A stretch of 64,000 nucleotides of DNA from Homalodisca vitripennis. Its lineage: Eukaryota; Arthropoda; Insecta; Hemiptera; Cicadellidae. The stretch spans positions 114,840,501-114,904,500 of the forward strand of contig NC_060213.1 of the NCBI RefSeq assembly GCF_021130785.1, in the 5' to 3' direction. Positions 1 to 12,678 of the stretch are shown in pieces. The stretch's first letter is position 1, and every line of letters begins with the position of its first letter. The notes beneath the pieces were generated by a model. The model was not told where the DNA came from. It made no database searches and worked only from the letters and a program-made list of their open reading frames with translations. The position numbers and the translations under genes were made by a program.

Positions 1-995
1 TTTTATGTCATGTTTATGTTTTCAACAGCTAGATTGTGTTGTTAAATTATTCAAACATGTTTATGACATCCCATTTCCATGTTTTACAAAATCGAGAATT
101 AAACATTTTTTGATAATAATATTAATCTCAAGATTGAAGTGTAAATTCACAGTATACGCTACTTCAAATTACACATGGATTATATTTTGTTTCATCAAAA
201 TAATTTAAATACATTTTACACGAGCAGAATTGAAAATATTGTATAAAAAATTTTAAAAATTAACATAGATGCTTTTCATGAGCGGACATTTTGTAGTAGG
301 TAGAGAAAGAAAGCTCTAAATTTCCACGGTTATAAGTCTATTATCGAGACCTTTCAAATGTTGTCACATAGTAGGTATTTGCAATAAAAACATTCTAGTT
401 GCAATTAATTCTAGATATGTTGCTTAATTTTAAGGCTTGTGTGTGTTCTTTACATCGTAGTTTGAAATTTAAACTTATCTTGTTCATTTAACATATTTGA
501 CAATTACTGCAATTTTCTTGTCTGTGATACGTCTTTCTCAACATATCTTTAGTAAAAAGGATTAACGAAATATATTACTTTCGTCTAATCTTAACAAGAA
601 ATCGGCAACCTCATGTTACATCATCTTATAGTTCATTTTAACATTGGAAATCTCGCTTCACTCTTATTAACTCTCTAAACGGCAAATGACAAACGCTTTC
701 TTGAAAAAGATTCAATGCAACTCGTATATGGATTAAATAGATTTCTTTTAAATTAACATGGGTTGAAGATATCTACATTTTAAGGTACAGCTATTCTGTG
801 CATTATATTCTTCTATTGTGTTACCTCAGAATGCAATCAAATGGATATAAAGTATAAAATAATATGAAGTTTAATATTTTTATACAAATATAGGAAATAA
901 TTTGTTGTATTTAGTTATAGAAAAGCATGAATTAGTATTTTCAAACTGAAGGATCGCAGTTAAATGTGAAAGGTTCACTCCAAATAGTCTACGAT
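1..995. other. AT-rich intergenic stretch, no gene seen
   Basis: I see only short open frames without coding character and no repeat or RNA gene that I can support. Confidence 0.6.
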
Positions 996-1195
996 TCGAA
1001 TCAGAACAGCTGCTTTATAGTGAATTCAATGACAAGTCCCCCGTTCCACCACTGCTACGTGAGCGTAACTAAGTACCAAAAAAGTGACAAACCTAAGTTG
1101 ATCCCTCCAAAATAACAAGCAATGGTAACTCTAAAGAGGTCTCACTTGACGCTGGTTGGTCCCTGACTGTTATGTTACGTTATCCCTTTAGAAAG
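996..1195 (+). repeat. Dispersed repeat family R1, copy 1
   Basis: This stretch matches the reverse complement of 52150-52345 over most of its length, with substitutions and small indels. The best shared block reads GTCTCACTTGACGCTG followed by TTGGTCCCTGA. The two copies lie 51 kb apart in opposite orientation, which fits a dispersed mobile repeat rather than a local duplication. No coding potential is visible, so it may be a short non-autonomous element or part of a larger one. The family cannot be named from sequence alone. Confidence 0.75.
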
Positions 1196-2935
1196 TATAG
1201 TATGACATCCGTATAGGCATAAGTGTGGTGATATTACATCTCCTTGGTACGCAATTGTGTGTAGCAAGCCGGCGGGTTTTGGTCTTTGAAATTCTTGAGA
1301 ACGAATATAAATGTAAATTTATATTCAGGTGAATATAAACCGATTTATTAAAGATTACATATACTATTTACCGCCGGATTGGCTGAGACTGGACTCATGT
1401 CCAGGAAAGCTAATTTATAGAGAAACGTGATAGTGATTTATAAAATGTTCCGGAGTTAGATCTATCTTTGTGAGAATATAATCAAACTATTAAAAATATA
1501 GAAGTTATTAATTTGTTTCAATATGTTTTTTTGAAATCTTAACGGTTTTACACAGTAAATTATAAGATAAAAATAACAGTTTTTGTCTTCATTTTAAAAG
1601 AAAAGTTTTAATTTTATGGGTGTTGAACAATTTGTTTTGAAAAATATCACTAAATAAATACCAGATGTAGGTTGAAGCAATTAAATCTTGTGAATATGTT
1701 TGGATGCAGGGATATGGATATTTCTTATTTATTTACTTTTTTCACTTAAATGTACACATATAATCAACGCAGTATTATTTATGTCTTAAAATAAAATACA
1801 GTTGCTCTTTTTTACCAGATTTGTGCTAGTTGTTATTTTTTGTATATAAAATTGCTTTTTTGCACACTCAGAGGCTCGTTGTCCCCTCATTGGCTTAAGT
1901 TGTCCCTCGGACACCAGCAAAAAAAAAACCCTAATCTCCAAGGAAACTAGCTTGGAATTGTTAACACATTAATTCGAGCTAGATATGTCAACCTACGGCT
2001 TTCCCCGTCAGAGGAATCAGATAGTTAAGACCAATTGAGATGGACCTTTTTCGTCAGAAGTACAGACGAGACATTATCAACAACGATACGTTCATTATCC
2101 ATGATGTATGTTATATTCGTTGTAGAAATTTAGGTTATAGCAACTGGAGGAATAATATATAGCGACATCTTAATCCATCTCGTTCGCAATATTGTGCTTC
2201 AAAATCTCCTACAGGAGCACTGAATAGAATACACTTTTAGACTAGTAGATATTTTACTTCAGCTGCAAGGTAACTGATAGTGATTTGGAAAATGCCAATC
2301 ACTGCTTTCCATCTTCTCCCACTGCTCTAGGATAGTTTTACTAAACTATTACTTTAAACTGATTCTTAAATTAGAGAAACAAAATGAATAATTAAAAATT
2401 ATATGTTCCGTTGTATTTTTACATTGACTGTTAATCTTGAAAATGCAATCATTTAAACACCTCACGTATAAAAGCTAACATAGCCAACAAATCGTGAGCA
2501 AATATAGACTACGACCCACTTTTTCAATATCATTTATTATAATGAGGATTTAGAGAATAATTACCAGCAATTGTAAAGAGTGTTAGCTTTTAAGTGATTC
2601 TAGTACCTCATGGTATATTTTTCCTTATAACAAATGAATGGTATTAATTTGCGATTATAGATATGTAACTTTTACCACAGTGTGAGGTATAAGTACTATA
2701 ATAATATAGTATTTTAAGATACGCTCATAGATAATGGGTCGAAACTGTTGTTAAAAATATACCGTTACATAAATTACAATTATTTTTGTTTAGTTTACTA
2801 AATTAATTTAGAATGGCATCACATATTAAAGTGTTAAAAACTTACGCCTAGCATATACAAACTACTAAAAATCATTCTGAGGAATAAGTTGAAGATGGTC
2901 TTTATTCTACATTTAAAGTATGCTTTAATGGCATA
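1196..2935. other. AT-rich intergenic stretch, no gene seen
   Basis: No gene is supported here. The part near 1860-2040 is somewhat less AT-rich than its surroundings, but it shows no open frame or repeat that I recognise. Confidence 0.5.
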
Positions 2936-3012
2936 GGGGTTGTAAAAGAAACGGGATTTACCGGACATTTGCCATAGTTCAATGAAACAAAACCCCATTA
3001 CACGTTTCGAAA
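2936..3012 (+). repeat. Dispersed repeat family R2, copy 1
   Basis: A diverged copy of the same sequence lies at 11336-11410 in the same orientation. The shared core is CCGGACATTTGCCAT followed by a stretch ending in GTGAAACAAAA or ATGAAACAAAA. It is probably a fragment of a longer mobile element. The short open frame that crosses it on the minus strand is most likely a chance product of the repeat. Confidence 0.6.
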
Positions 3013-6000
3013 TTTGTAACTTCATTTCTTCCTCTGGTTATTACACAATCTAGCACATAAATATAATGCACGTTAAAATAGGAAAATTATAAACAAATAC
3101 ATCAGGAATCGCAATAACTATGTTAATCGTCAACTCCCTGCACACTATATACAAAATATGAACATAAAAATTTAAATGCTAAATATAAACCTATGTAATA
3201 TAGGTCAAAACAGTATTTCGTCGTAATTAGAGAAAAAAACATTTTTTTAAATTAATTCACTGAGGAAGTTAGATCTTTTAATTACAACCTCGTCAATCGG
3301 ATTTGAATATCAATATAAACTATGAGAATAGTCGAGATTTCTATAATGTTTTCAACATTTACTTTTTTCAACTAATGATAACTTGAGTGCCTTCACAGCT
3401 AGCAAAGTTTAGTAAGATCTAAATAACATTCTAAAACTTTGAAGGATGAAACAGAATCTAAGAGATGTCATTGAAAGACCAGAAGTATTTTAGAACTCCC
3501 TAAGCACCATCTTATGTATGATTTTTCAAAGCAGTCATTAAAAGAAGTGTGACTTCTTTCACCACAGCTAAATTAAATATGTGTTATGCTAGTACACTTA
3601 CAAAATCTCTCCACATGAAATGAAGTCTTTACGACTGGGTAAGCATTCGGAACATCTCATTATCTCATTTTTATATTTTAAACATGTTAGTTGTAATTAC
3701 TTTAGATCTGTATAAATTCTTATAAATACCATCGTAAAATATAAAGATATTTCACATGGAATCGTTTTAGAAATTTTTCAATTTATTTTAACAGTTTAAC
3801 AAAATAAGAAAATAGTTAAGACCTTCGCTGTCAAAAAGCACAGTAGTGGTGTGTGTATTTGTTTATCACATCACAACTAATTGTAAAATGATTTATAATA
3901 CGAATTAATAAACCTCGTATTCCAATGTTTGTGGTTTTTGGACGTAGGTAAGTACATCATATTTAGTTTATGGATTTATTGTTTGCCTAGTAATAGATTG
4001 ACCTTTTGACAGGGAGGATAAATGCCCCAGCTCCATTAGTAAAGAAAGACTTCATGTTTATTTCAGAGATTTATATTTCAGTATTCTTTATACTAAGGTT
4101 TAATTTTTCACTGAATATTTTTGAGACTTCGTCAACGAAGCAGATTTATTATAGTGATAGTGCCTCTTATCAGTTCCGTTTTGCAATTTTGTAAAACTTG
4201 CACTTTTGTAGTCAATATAGAAACATCCAAAAACTAACCTATTAACCAATTTCCTGCTACCATAATGACGTATTAATCATCGAAATAGTTATCTTACGTC
4301 GATGATACTGAATTATCAGGTAAATTTCTCCAAAACACCCTGTAACTCCCTTGATCTTACCTTTCAGAGACCCCTTTAACTCTCATACCATTTAAATATT
4401 TCAAACTAAGATATAAAGTATTGTTTTCATTATTGACGTACACATTTCCCCACTTATTTGAAAACTTTATTATTCCTATGTGGGATAATGCTACTAAAAC
4501 AACTCCTTAAAATCGAAAAAGTTGAATTTTTATAAATTTGTTAGTTTTATACTATATTCCGAATATAAGTTTTAGTAAATATGATAGTGAAACTATAATA
4601 ATATGCCTTTAAGTTTTATTTTGAAAATATTCTAATAATGTACATTTCTTTCAATGCAATCTGTAGTATGTTGAAGGTGAACTATCACGCAGTATGTTAA
4701 CATCAATAAGATAGTTTCATTTTGATGCTTTTTAATAAATATAAACATTATTTTTCAGTATCCTAATAATAATGTGGATATTATCTTAAAATCGGGTAAA
4801 ACACAAAGGCAAGTCGATATTAAACCGTTTATTACAAGATAGATTCTGGAAATCTGGATCACTATTTCGCCGAGAGAAAATGTTTCACTTTATTAACACA
4901 AAGGGAGGGTAATTGTTAGTGGGTAATGGGTAGTTTATGTATTTACTTATAATGCTTGAGTTGAGTCAACTTTAATTTCTTTAATCAAAACCAAGCACGC
5001 CATTTATTATAGACCTTTTTTTACAGCAGCAAGAGAATTTACTACCACCTTCTCGAGTAGAGAGCTGCAGCTGAACACATTTTTAATTTTAACTTGAACT
5101 GTAAGTTACTTATAGAATTAGTTTCATTCTTGAACCAGATAATCAATTAATAACCAGAGATCTTTTCGACAAGCCGCATAGTTTAAAGTATTTTCAGTCC
5201 ACAAAAAAATCTGACTTTATTTAGTTCATCTTTTTTACAATGCGTGTATTGCCTTCATTTAAACTCATATAAAAATAACAAATTATTAAAAATATTTTAC
5301 AATATACCAACTATTTTGAATTTTGATTGGAAATTCCAACGGTACTGTTTCCGACGAAAGCAACGCATAAGCGAGCAAGGCCACTTTAAATATACGTTTG
5401 CACAAGGCGTGGTCCCAGTTGAGAGCTATCTGTAGTTTTTTTTTCCAATGAAAAAAAAAATCTAATTTAATAAAGTAAAATCGTAGTAGATGAAAATAGA
5501 AAAGTAGGTGAAACTGTCGATAAAGAAACAAAATGTTTGAATGATTTGTATTTTATTTAAAATTTTAAAATATGTTAGTTCACGATTGAAAAAATTCATA
5601 AAGTTTATTGGTACGTAAATTTTACACTTGGTTCAAAAATATTACGTATAAAGCATGTGTAACATCCATATCACTTACGTAAGTACCTTGAGGAAGGTCG
5701 TAAACTTATATAGCTCGTTTGTTGTAAAAACATGCGGGCTGAATTCATTGTGACCTCATGGACAGTTAACCACAAACCAACAGGTATAGTTACAATACTA
5801 GGAATTAAATTACAATTGTTCTAGTTTATTTCTGTGTTTATTTCTATAATTTGATAATTTATATAAAATGAAAATTTAATAATTCATATTTTATAAAGTT
5901 TATAAATTAATATAAAGGTTTGTTGACTTATAATGTACTTCTTTGATAAAATGGCTCAAATTTTTTGTTATTTTATAACGATATCAATCACAAAATGATT

Positions 6001-6298
6001 ATTTTTGGCATTTAATTAGCATTTAATATAGCAGGTTTTGTCAATTGACCGTGACTGGTAACTGCTCATTGAACTCGCAAACTCCCAGACTGCTCGGGAC
6101 AGTATCACCTCGGATAACTTTTATCATACTTTTCGTAAGAAGGGCTGGAAATTATAAGCAATTCTAGTGTTATAAGAGTTTAGAGCCAACTGGTTGGCAG
6201 GAGCTGCTTAATGATCATAGGTTTGCGCTATCCATTTGCGTCATATCAATTATTTCAATAGTGGACAATATTAAGTATACAACATTCAAGGTAGGCTG
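3013..6298. other. AT-rich intergenic stretch, no gene seen
   Basis: Open frames of 60-80 codons at 4006-4194 and 5244-5531 lie in both strands of AT-rich sequence and show no motif. I see no supportable gene, RNA or repeat. Confidence 0.5.
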
Positions 6299-6537
6299 AA
6301 TAAATAAATCGAAGGCGTTTATAAATTCAATCCTCCCATAAAGTGGGAGATTTATAAGATGTGCTGGGAAATATTAAGCCCGTTTACCAAACCAGCTCAC
6401 AGTATACTAGCTTGTTATCAAAAATTTTATTAAATAAATTGAAGGTGTTCCTAACTTAATTTTTCCCATGGAGTTGCAAATATTTATTATATGGAGGCAA
6501 TAAATAAACCCGTTTATAAAACCAACTCATAGTATAA
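6299..6537 (+). repeat. Diverged tandem duplication, about 130 bp unit
   Basis: Two adjacent copies, roughly 6299-6407 and 6430-6537, share the order AATAAAT(C/T)GAAGG, then CCCAT, then CCCGTTTA, then CCA(G/A)CTCA(C/T)AGTATA. The copies differ at many positions and by indels, so the duplication is old. No coding function is apparent. Confidence 0.6.
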
Positions 6538-7233
6538 TATTTAAAAAAATCAATGACTAAATTGGTTTTAAAACTTTATAAACGAATATTAAACTACAAT
6601 CATTAATGCCATTTTTAAGACTTCCAGTACAATATAACTTTGCTTAAAAACTTTAAATAATTGAAATTGTTATTAAATGTGATTATGAATATATGAGTAT
6701 GCACTGACAGTTTTAAATAAATTTTTAAACAGTAAATATCCTCCTACTAACCCATAAAATTTGTACTCTATATAAAAGATTAATATAATGTTTTATACTG
6801 CATTATATCTGCTAAGTTAGCAAGGTAACCACTTAGGCCAAGGTAATCTGTATTTTTTTATCCATTAAAAATAAAACTAAATTGAATAAATTTCACTGAT
6901 TTACATAGCACATGCATAACAATATCAGGTCAACTTGAAAAGTAATTAATTAAATCGTACTAAATTGTGGGTTGGTAAACTTAAGAAGCTTCCACACAAA
7001 TCTCAATATTTTCGTTAAAATAATTATAATCATACACTAATGTAGTGATTGGTACAACTAATATTTTGATGAAGTGAAATTATTTTCTATAAACGTGATT
7101 GATTCTCCCATTGAGACCACTAACTTGTTGATTAATATAATTAAGATTTATATTTCGGTGAATATTGTTCCTATAGGAAACACTAGTGATTCTGAAAGAA
7201 TAGCAGGACATGGGACATTTAGCAATGTTATAA

Positions 7234-7240
<7 letters not shown>
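6538..7240. other. AT-rich stretch, no gene seen
   Basis: No gene or repeat is visible. The open frame from 7074 to 7367 runs through the TA repeat and is not a credible gene. Confidence 0.5.

Positions 7241-7291
<51 letters not shown>
7241..7291. repeat. (TA)n microsatellite
   Basis: This is an uninterrupted TA dinucleotide run of 51 bases. Such runs are often length-variable and error-prone in assemblies. Confidence 0.98.
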
Positions 7292-7293
<2 letters not shown>

Positions 7294-7852
7294 TATGTAT
7301 AGCACGTAATAATTGTATAAGTCCCAGAGAGACAGGTAAGAAATACGATTTAGATTCAGATAACTGAGGAGTAGATTCATGTAACTATTTTATTTCTATT
7401 GTGCTTAATAACATATATTAGAGTATTAGGTTATAACTGATTAAAATGGAAAAATCCCTTAATATTTCAATTCTTTTAACTCATGAGAAACATCTGGCTT
7501 GTTTTAGGAAAATTTTTCTCTTAGTTTATAATGAAATTGAACTAACAGATTTCACTAATACTGGGCATAATAAATTTTATAAATATACTTTATTGAAATG
7601 ATATGTATATTTATTTAAACAATTTGATAATGAGTAATAATTTTCGATTCATTGGAGGGTTTTTCAAACGTCGACCTTTGCTAACGTTTGCAATTCAAAT
7701 GTAGGTTTCTTTTTTGAAACTCGTGGACCTGGGTATTAGCAATGCAGATGATTTACTGGTCAATAATATGTAAACCGCATTTCTGATATGTACCATTGAC
7801 TTTTATACGCTTCTAGAACGAATAAATACTAAAAACCAAAAATAAATTCACT

Positions 7853-7906
7853 TTCTCTCTCTATCTCTCTCATTCCCTTTCTCATCACTCTCTCTTTCTC
7901 ACAATA
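7853..7906. repeat. CT-rich microsatellite
   Basis: This is an imperfect CTCT/TCTC pyrimidine tract on the plus strand, interrupted by ATC, ATT and CCC. No gene is associated with it. Confidence 0.85.
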
Positions 7907-10900
7907 TATACAAGCAATTCTGAACCAGTGAGTTAAGTAAATGAACTTTGCGGAATCTCGTATTTCCGTGAAAATGTCATTCGATGATGCTTAAAGAAAA
8001 TAATTTAATTTAATTTAACAAATTTAAAAAACTTAGATTAAGTTCATTCATAATAAACTGTTTCTTACAGCAGTTCATGGATCATATCTTTTTGTAACTT
8101 TTTAAATACAAAATACACATTTAACAGGTATGAAAACGTATTGAAGCAATAATGGAATGTTTTCACTAATAAAGAATTAAAAATAAGCATTGAAAATTCT
8201 TTAAACTGATTGCAATCACTCCAAGGGTGACAGATATTGAACTCATAAAGCGTTGCTACCTGGAATGTACAATTGGATTTCACAACGTCCATGTATGCTT
8301 TGAAAATATGTGTTACTTTAGACACATACTCGCTAGCAATGTTTGTAAATTCTATAATAACATTTTACTATGTGAAATGTTTTATTGATAAATTCCTAAC
8401 AACGAATATTCAAGTTCCAAGTACAAATAGGTACATTCCTGATATACTTATACTACAGGGTTATTCAGGCCCATTTAAAGCATTATATATATGCAACGCA
8501 ATGAATTTTATATTAAACGGGGAGTAAAAATTGCCCTAATGTAGAAATATTCTTGAACTAGCAAGAATAAATAATTATTATTTATTTAACTACTGAAACA
8601 GTATTTTCATTGTATTAGAACTTTAATTTAATTAATCTGATACTAATATTTTTTATAGAATTTACAATAGTAAAATTTGTGTATTTTAAGTGAAGGAGAT
8701 ATTTTGTAAAGTAGTACTTAAAGACTGCCATATAAATGTAAATTTCTCTTTATTAAACAGTATCATATAATAAACTCGTTCAAAGCTATACGGAAATAAG
8801 GACTGGACCGATCATAATTAGAATACACATTTTAAAGTGGCAATGATGATATCCAAATTATGATTTCCAAGAGAGGGATTGAACCAAGTGAAGCGACAGA
8901 GAATATTTTATTCAGTAAGCTATCATACCTTATATTAGAATAAATAAAAGATTTTTCCATAAAGTGTTACTGAGGGGTTGCTAAGTCAACTTTAAAGTCT
9001 CCACATGGTATAGTGAGCGTTGCTGGGAGCTATTTTACCACATTTGTCTCGTTGCTTATCCTCGTCCCTACTTGTTTCTTAGGGATTCACATGCCTGTAC
9101 GAGAGATTTGAGGGCATTGATAGTTAACTGGTTTTGGCGGATAAAGTATTTTCTTAAAAATTTACTCCGTGTATACTCCTCAACTGATTCCCTGAATATT
9201 ATAATGAAATAACTCATATCGAAACAGACTAGAGCATTAACATCATTATAGACATATTTCAAGAAACAGAACTATACAATGGCATCAAATGTAACCCATA
9301 AGGATATATTATCCAGAGCTGGTACTTACAGTGTTTATTGCTGATACAAAAAAACCATAAAAACTATTCATTCACACATTCAGGTTTAAAATCCCACACA
9401 CCCTTAGTAAATATGTACACATGTTGTTATAATGGAAAGTTAAGGGTCTAGCTGCAACGTACAGCGTTACGGTTATGTCATCGTTCCTAGACTGTCGTTG
9501 CCTCAACAGTTACACTGAATCTTGTACTACTGCGTTATCGCTTTTGTGAAACCGTTCCAGTTAAGAGTTCCGCGACATACCTGTTTCTGAATGAACTGCC
9601 CACCTTAGTTTACATATATGGGCCTAAGACTAAAGGGTCACGAAAACTTTTATAACTTTTAGACAAGTTGTGCTTACGAAAACTACAGGATTATTTTGAG
9701 CTGGAGGTACGTTTTACTTGCTGAAACTGTCTCCTGAAACAATGAACACTAATAATCATATAATTCATAATATTTTATTATATTCAAGTAGGCGACATTA
9801 AAAAACTGTTATGCGAAAATATGTTAGTTAAGATAGACACCTAACACAATAACACAAACAACACTACAAGTCTTGATGGGGTTTATGTTTTCTCATCTAC
9901 TCTAAGTTGGGGTTTTCAACTGTTTCGTTTTTTGAAATCTTTTTTCTTCCTTTAATAAACAACGTGTTTACATTCTAACTACTCGTATATATTACACGTA
10001 GTATACTGTTCTGTTTAGGGGATGAAATGTATAAACATTTCAACAATACAATTTTAAATCCTGTGTTTTTTATCTATGATTTAAGAAGCAATTGTTAAAT
10101 CCATATTAACAATTTAATATTTTACAGTATAAGGCACAAGCAACCAATCGTTTTTATAAGTACAAACAATGTTTCAGTATAAAAGTTTAATCATAATAAC
10201 ACGTTATTCCAATAAGTTTATTCTTTTCTGTTATCTAACACCACAATAACACATAGGCTTATAAAATTACAAAATTACTAAGAGTAAAATATACTTTGTG
10301 AAAGCATAAAACCTATTTCCTTTTTTAAAAAAGCTAAGATTGCATTTGTAAACCACTCAGTGTAACTGATCAGTATTTTCCTATATCAATAAAAATTATT
10401 GCAGCTTACCTATAAAATCGAATTTTAAGATATTTTTTATGTTGTGTACAAATAATATATATAGGTTAAATATTGGTTACATATTGATAGGTTAAATGTT
10501 TAAAACTTAAATTAATTTTGACGATTTTTCAGCTGTCTGTGCGATTTATTAAAATATTCTTACACATATTATACGTTAGGGAGAATTAGCTTACACCATT
10601 ATTTTTTTGAATTATCGAAAATAAATCATTTTAGTCGATAAGCTTGTTAATTTTACAGTAGCTGTTTTTATTAAATTCTTTTACTAATATTTATTCCTTC
10701 CAACACAAACAATGGAACATTATGATGATCACAGTGATTGGTTCCCGTTCGCAAATGTGATATTACTGAGCCTGAAGAGCTTCAGATATCAATATAAAAT
10801 ATAAACTGAGATAAATATGATATCTGAGAAATGTATAAAATATATTTACTTACATTATTTAAAATTCCATGTAATATATGAAATAATGCCTTTTATTGCT

Positions 10901-11335
10901 TTAATAAAAAGCCCTGAAACTATTGAGAGCAATATTATATATAGTTATTAATTTTATTTTAAACAGATGAATTATTTTCAAAGTATGAAACCATAGCAAT
11001 ATTAAATGACATTAAGTAGACGAAATAAATAGTTTAAAAACAAATCATCGTAAGTGTAGTAGTTTTAATAAGGCAATATACTGATTATACCAATATTTTT
11101 AACAGACACAATTTAATACAGTAACAATAGCTGACAGTAATTATAGAAGTAGTATATACAAAGAACTTCAATACATATTCAGACAATGGCACTAAAACGC
11201 CTTTTTATTTATCTTCAAGGTCTAATTTAACAATATAAACAGGAGTAATTGAATGTTGACTCGTCATGAGTCCAGCAGGAAGTTTGGGTGAGCTTCTAGG
11301 TCTTTTATTTGAAGTTTACTTTTGACGATGGAAGA
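7907..11335. other. AT-rich intergenic stretch, no gene seen
   Basis: Short frames at 8065-8527 and 9068-9262 lack motifs and overlap on both strands. The segment 9440-9700 is less AT-rich, but I cannot assign it. I see no supportable gene. Confidence 0.5.
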
Positions 11336-11410
11336 ATCGTAAAGGGAACAGGATTTTTTCCGGACATTTGCCATCGTTTAGTGAAACAAAAAATCAGTAA
11401 CACTACGTTT
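11336..11410 (+). repeat. Dispersed repeat family R2, copy 2
   Basis: This is the second copy of the sequence at 2936-3012, in the same orientation 8.4 kb away. The shared core is CCGGACATTTGCCAT plus GTGAAACAAAA, with a following AGTAACACTACGTTT that is partly preserved in copy 1. The family is unidentified. Confidence 0.6.
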
Positions 11411-12274
11411 ATTAAGTGCATATTTTAGAGTTAGTAAAATGAATACACAGCATGGTGGTTGTAATTCCTGACTTACGCGTGTCATGTTCTCGAATGACTT
11501 GTTTATTTTAACCTAGTTTGTAAATATGTGTTATAAATAGTTATTTACCTGAAGAAGAAATAAGATTTGCAGATCTCGAACTGTACTTTTAGGTCTGTTA
11601 CAAAGTCACGATACCTAATAAGGGAGATTGGTTATAAGGCTTGTGTTTATTTAACAAGAATTACAATAACTTACAATAAGAAATAAACTTCTGCTCGGAT
11701 AATTACACTGTTATAATAAATAAATAAATCCTACACGATAATTTGTAGATCGTTAAAGTAAATGTTTACCAGTTATCGCGGACAAAAACTGAAAGTTTAT
11801 TAACTCTACTAGCTGCCACATTTCAATGCGTATTTTTTACTACACAAGTTTAAGTTATGCTATAAAGTAATAACAGTGTCACTGGATCACGTTATATTCA
11901 ATCGATAACTTGTTAAGAACCTGAGATAAGAGCAGGTAAAACAGCAAATTGCTTCTTTTATAGCAGGACTTTTCACATTGGCGTCGTATTTTGTCTGCGC
12001 AGTATAAAAAACATAAAATATCAATGAAACCCTATCATTACCAATGTATTTACTGAAAGTTTCATGATTTGTTTAAACTAACTTAATATACGATTTGAAA
12101 TTGCACCATTTTATTGACAACGGCATATTTAAAGCCGTCTCTAAATTCTGTCGAGTTTTAAACCCATTCGCTGCTGAAAGATTATATCAAGACGTACTCT
12201 AGGTGCTAAAATATTTTATGTTACTAAATCCTACCTTATGTGTTGAAATGTCTAGAAATGGCATTAGAGCCACA
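11411..12274. other. AT-rich stretch, no gene seen
   Basis: No gene, RNA or repeat is supported here. Confidence 0.5.
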
Positions 12275-12430
12275 AATCCGAACTCCTGATGTGCGTTCTC
12301 GCCCATAAGAGTCATCAGTCGCCGGCGGACCCCGAAGCACCTGGCGTTGTCACTCATGTACTCTCGCGCTCAAGCTACACTGCCGAACGCGCTCAAGAGC
12401 GTCAACCGCGACCGCATTTCATCACTACGC
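12275..12430. other. GC-rich island of unknown origin
   Basis: About 150 bases are sharply richer in G, C and CpG than the flanks, including GTCGCCGGCGGACCCCG and GCGCTCAAGAGCGTCAACCG. The plus-strand open frame crossing it (12289-12549) has no recognisable motif and runs on into AT-rich sequence, so I do not call it a gene. It may be part of the decayed transposon recognised immediately to the right, or of another mobile element. Confidence 0.5.
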
Positions 12431-12489
12431 ACTTTTATTGTACATGGTGTCCTAAATTAAAAAAATTAACTAAAATTAAACTATTTACA

Positions 12490-12678
12490 CTATATACAAT
12501 CCTCCCATTTACATTCAAATTTAGTAAATTGTATAGGTCTCATTCCTGAAGTTGTTATTGTCCATTGTGGAGCTGTAGTGTATATGTCGGGGTCCTCATC
12601 AGCATCATTTACCGACGATCCATCATCTGATTCCTCATCCGATACGTCATCCACAGCGCGTTGAACAGGGTCATGCTC
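12490..12678 (-). pseudogene. piggyBac-like transposase N-terminal fragment
   Basis: Read on the minus strand, one frame of about 62 codons runs from an upstream stop to a TAG at 12490. It has a strongly acidic stretch (VDDVSDEESDDGSS, then NDADEDPDIY) followed by QWTITTSGMRPIQFTK. An acidic N-terminus followed by a GM-x-x-IPFTK-like segment is the usual start of piggyBac-derived (DDE_Tnp_1_7) proteins, and that is my basis for the call. No start codon and no catalytic core follow, so it is a short relic. The identification rests on a small motif; any acidic protein fragment remains possible. Confidence 0.4.

Noticed and set aside
7074..7367. 97-codon plus-strand frame
   Set aside because: It runs through a 51-base TA repeat giving tandem tyrosine-isoleucine. 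There is no motif and the composition is that of the flanking AT-rich DNA.
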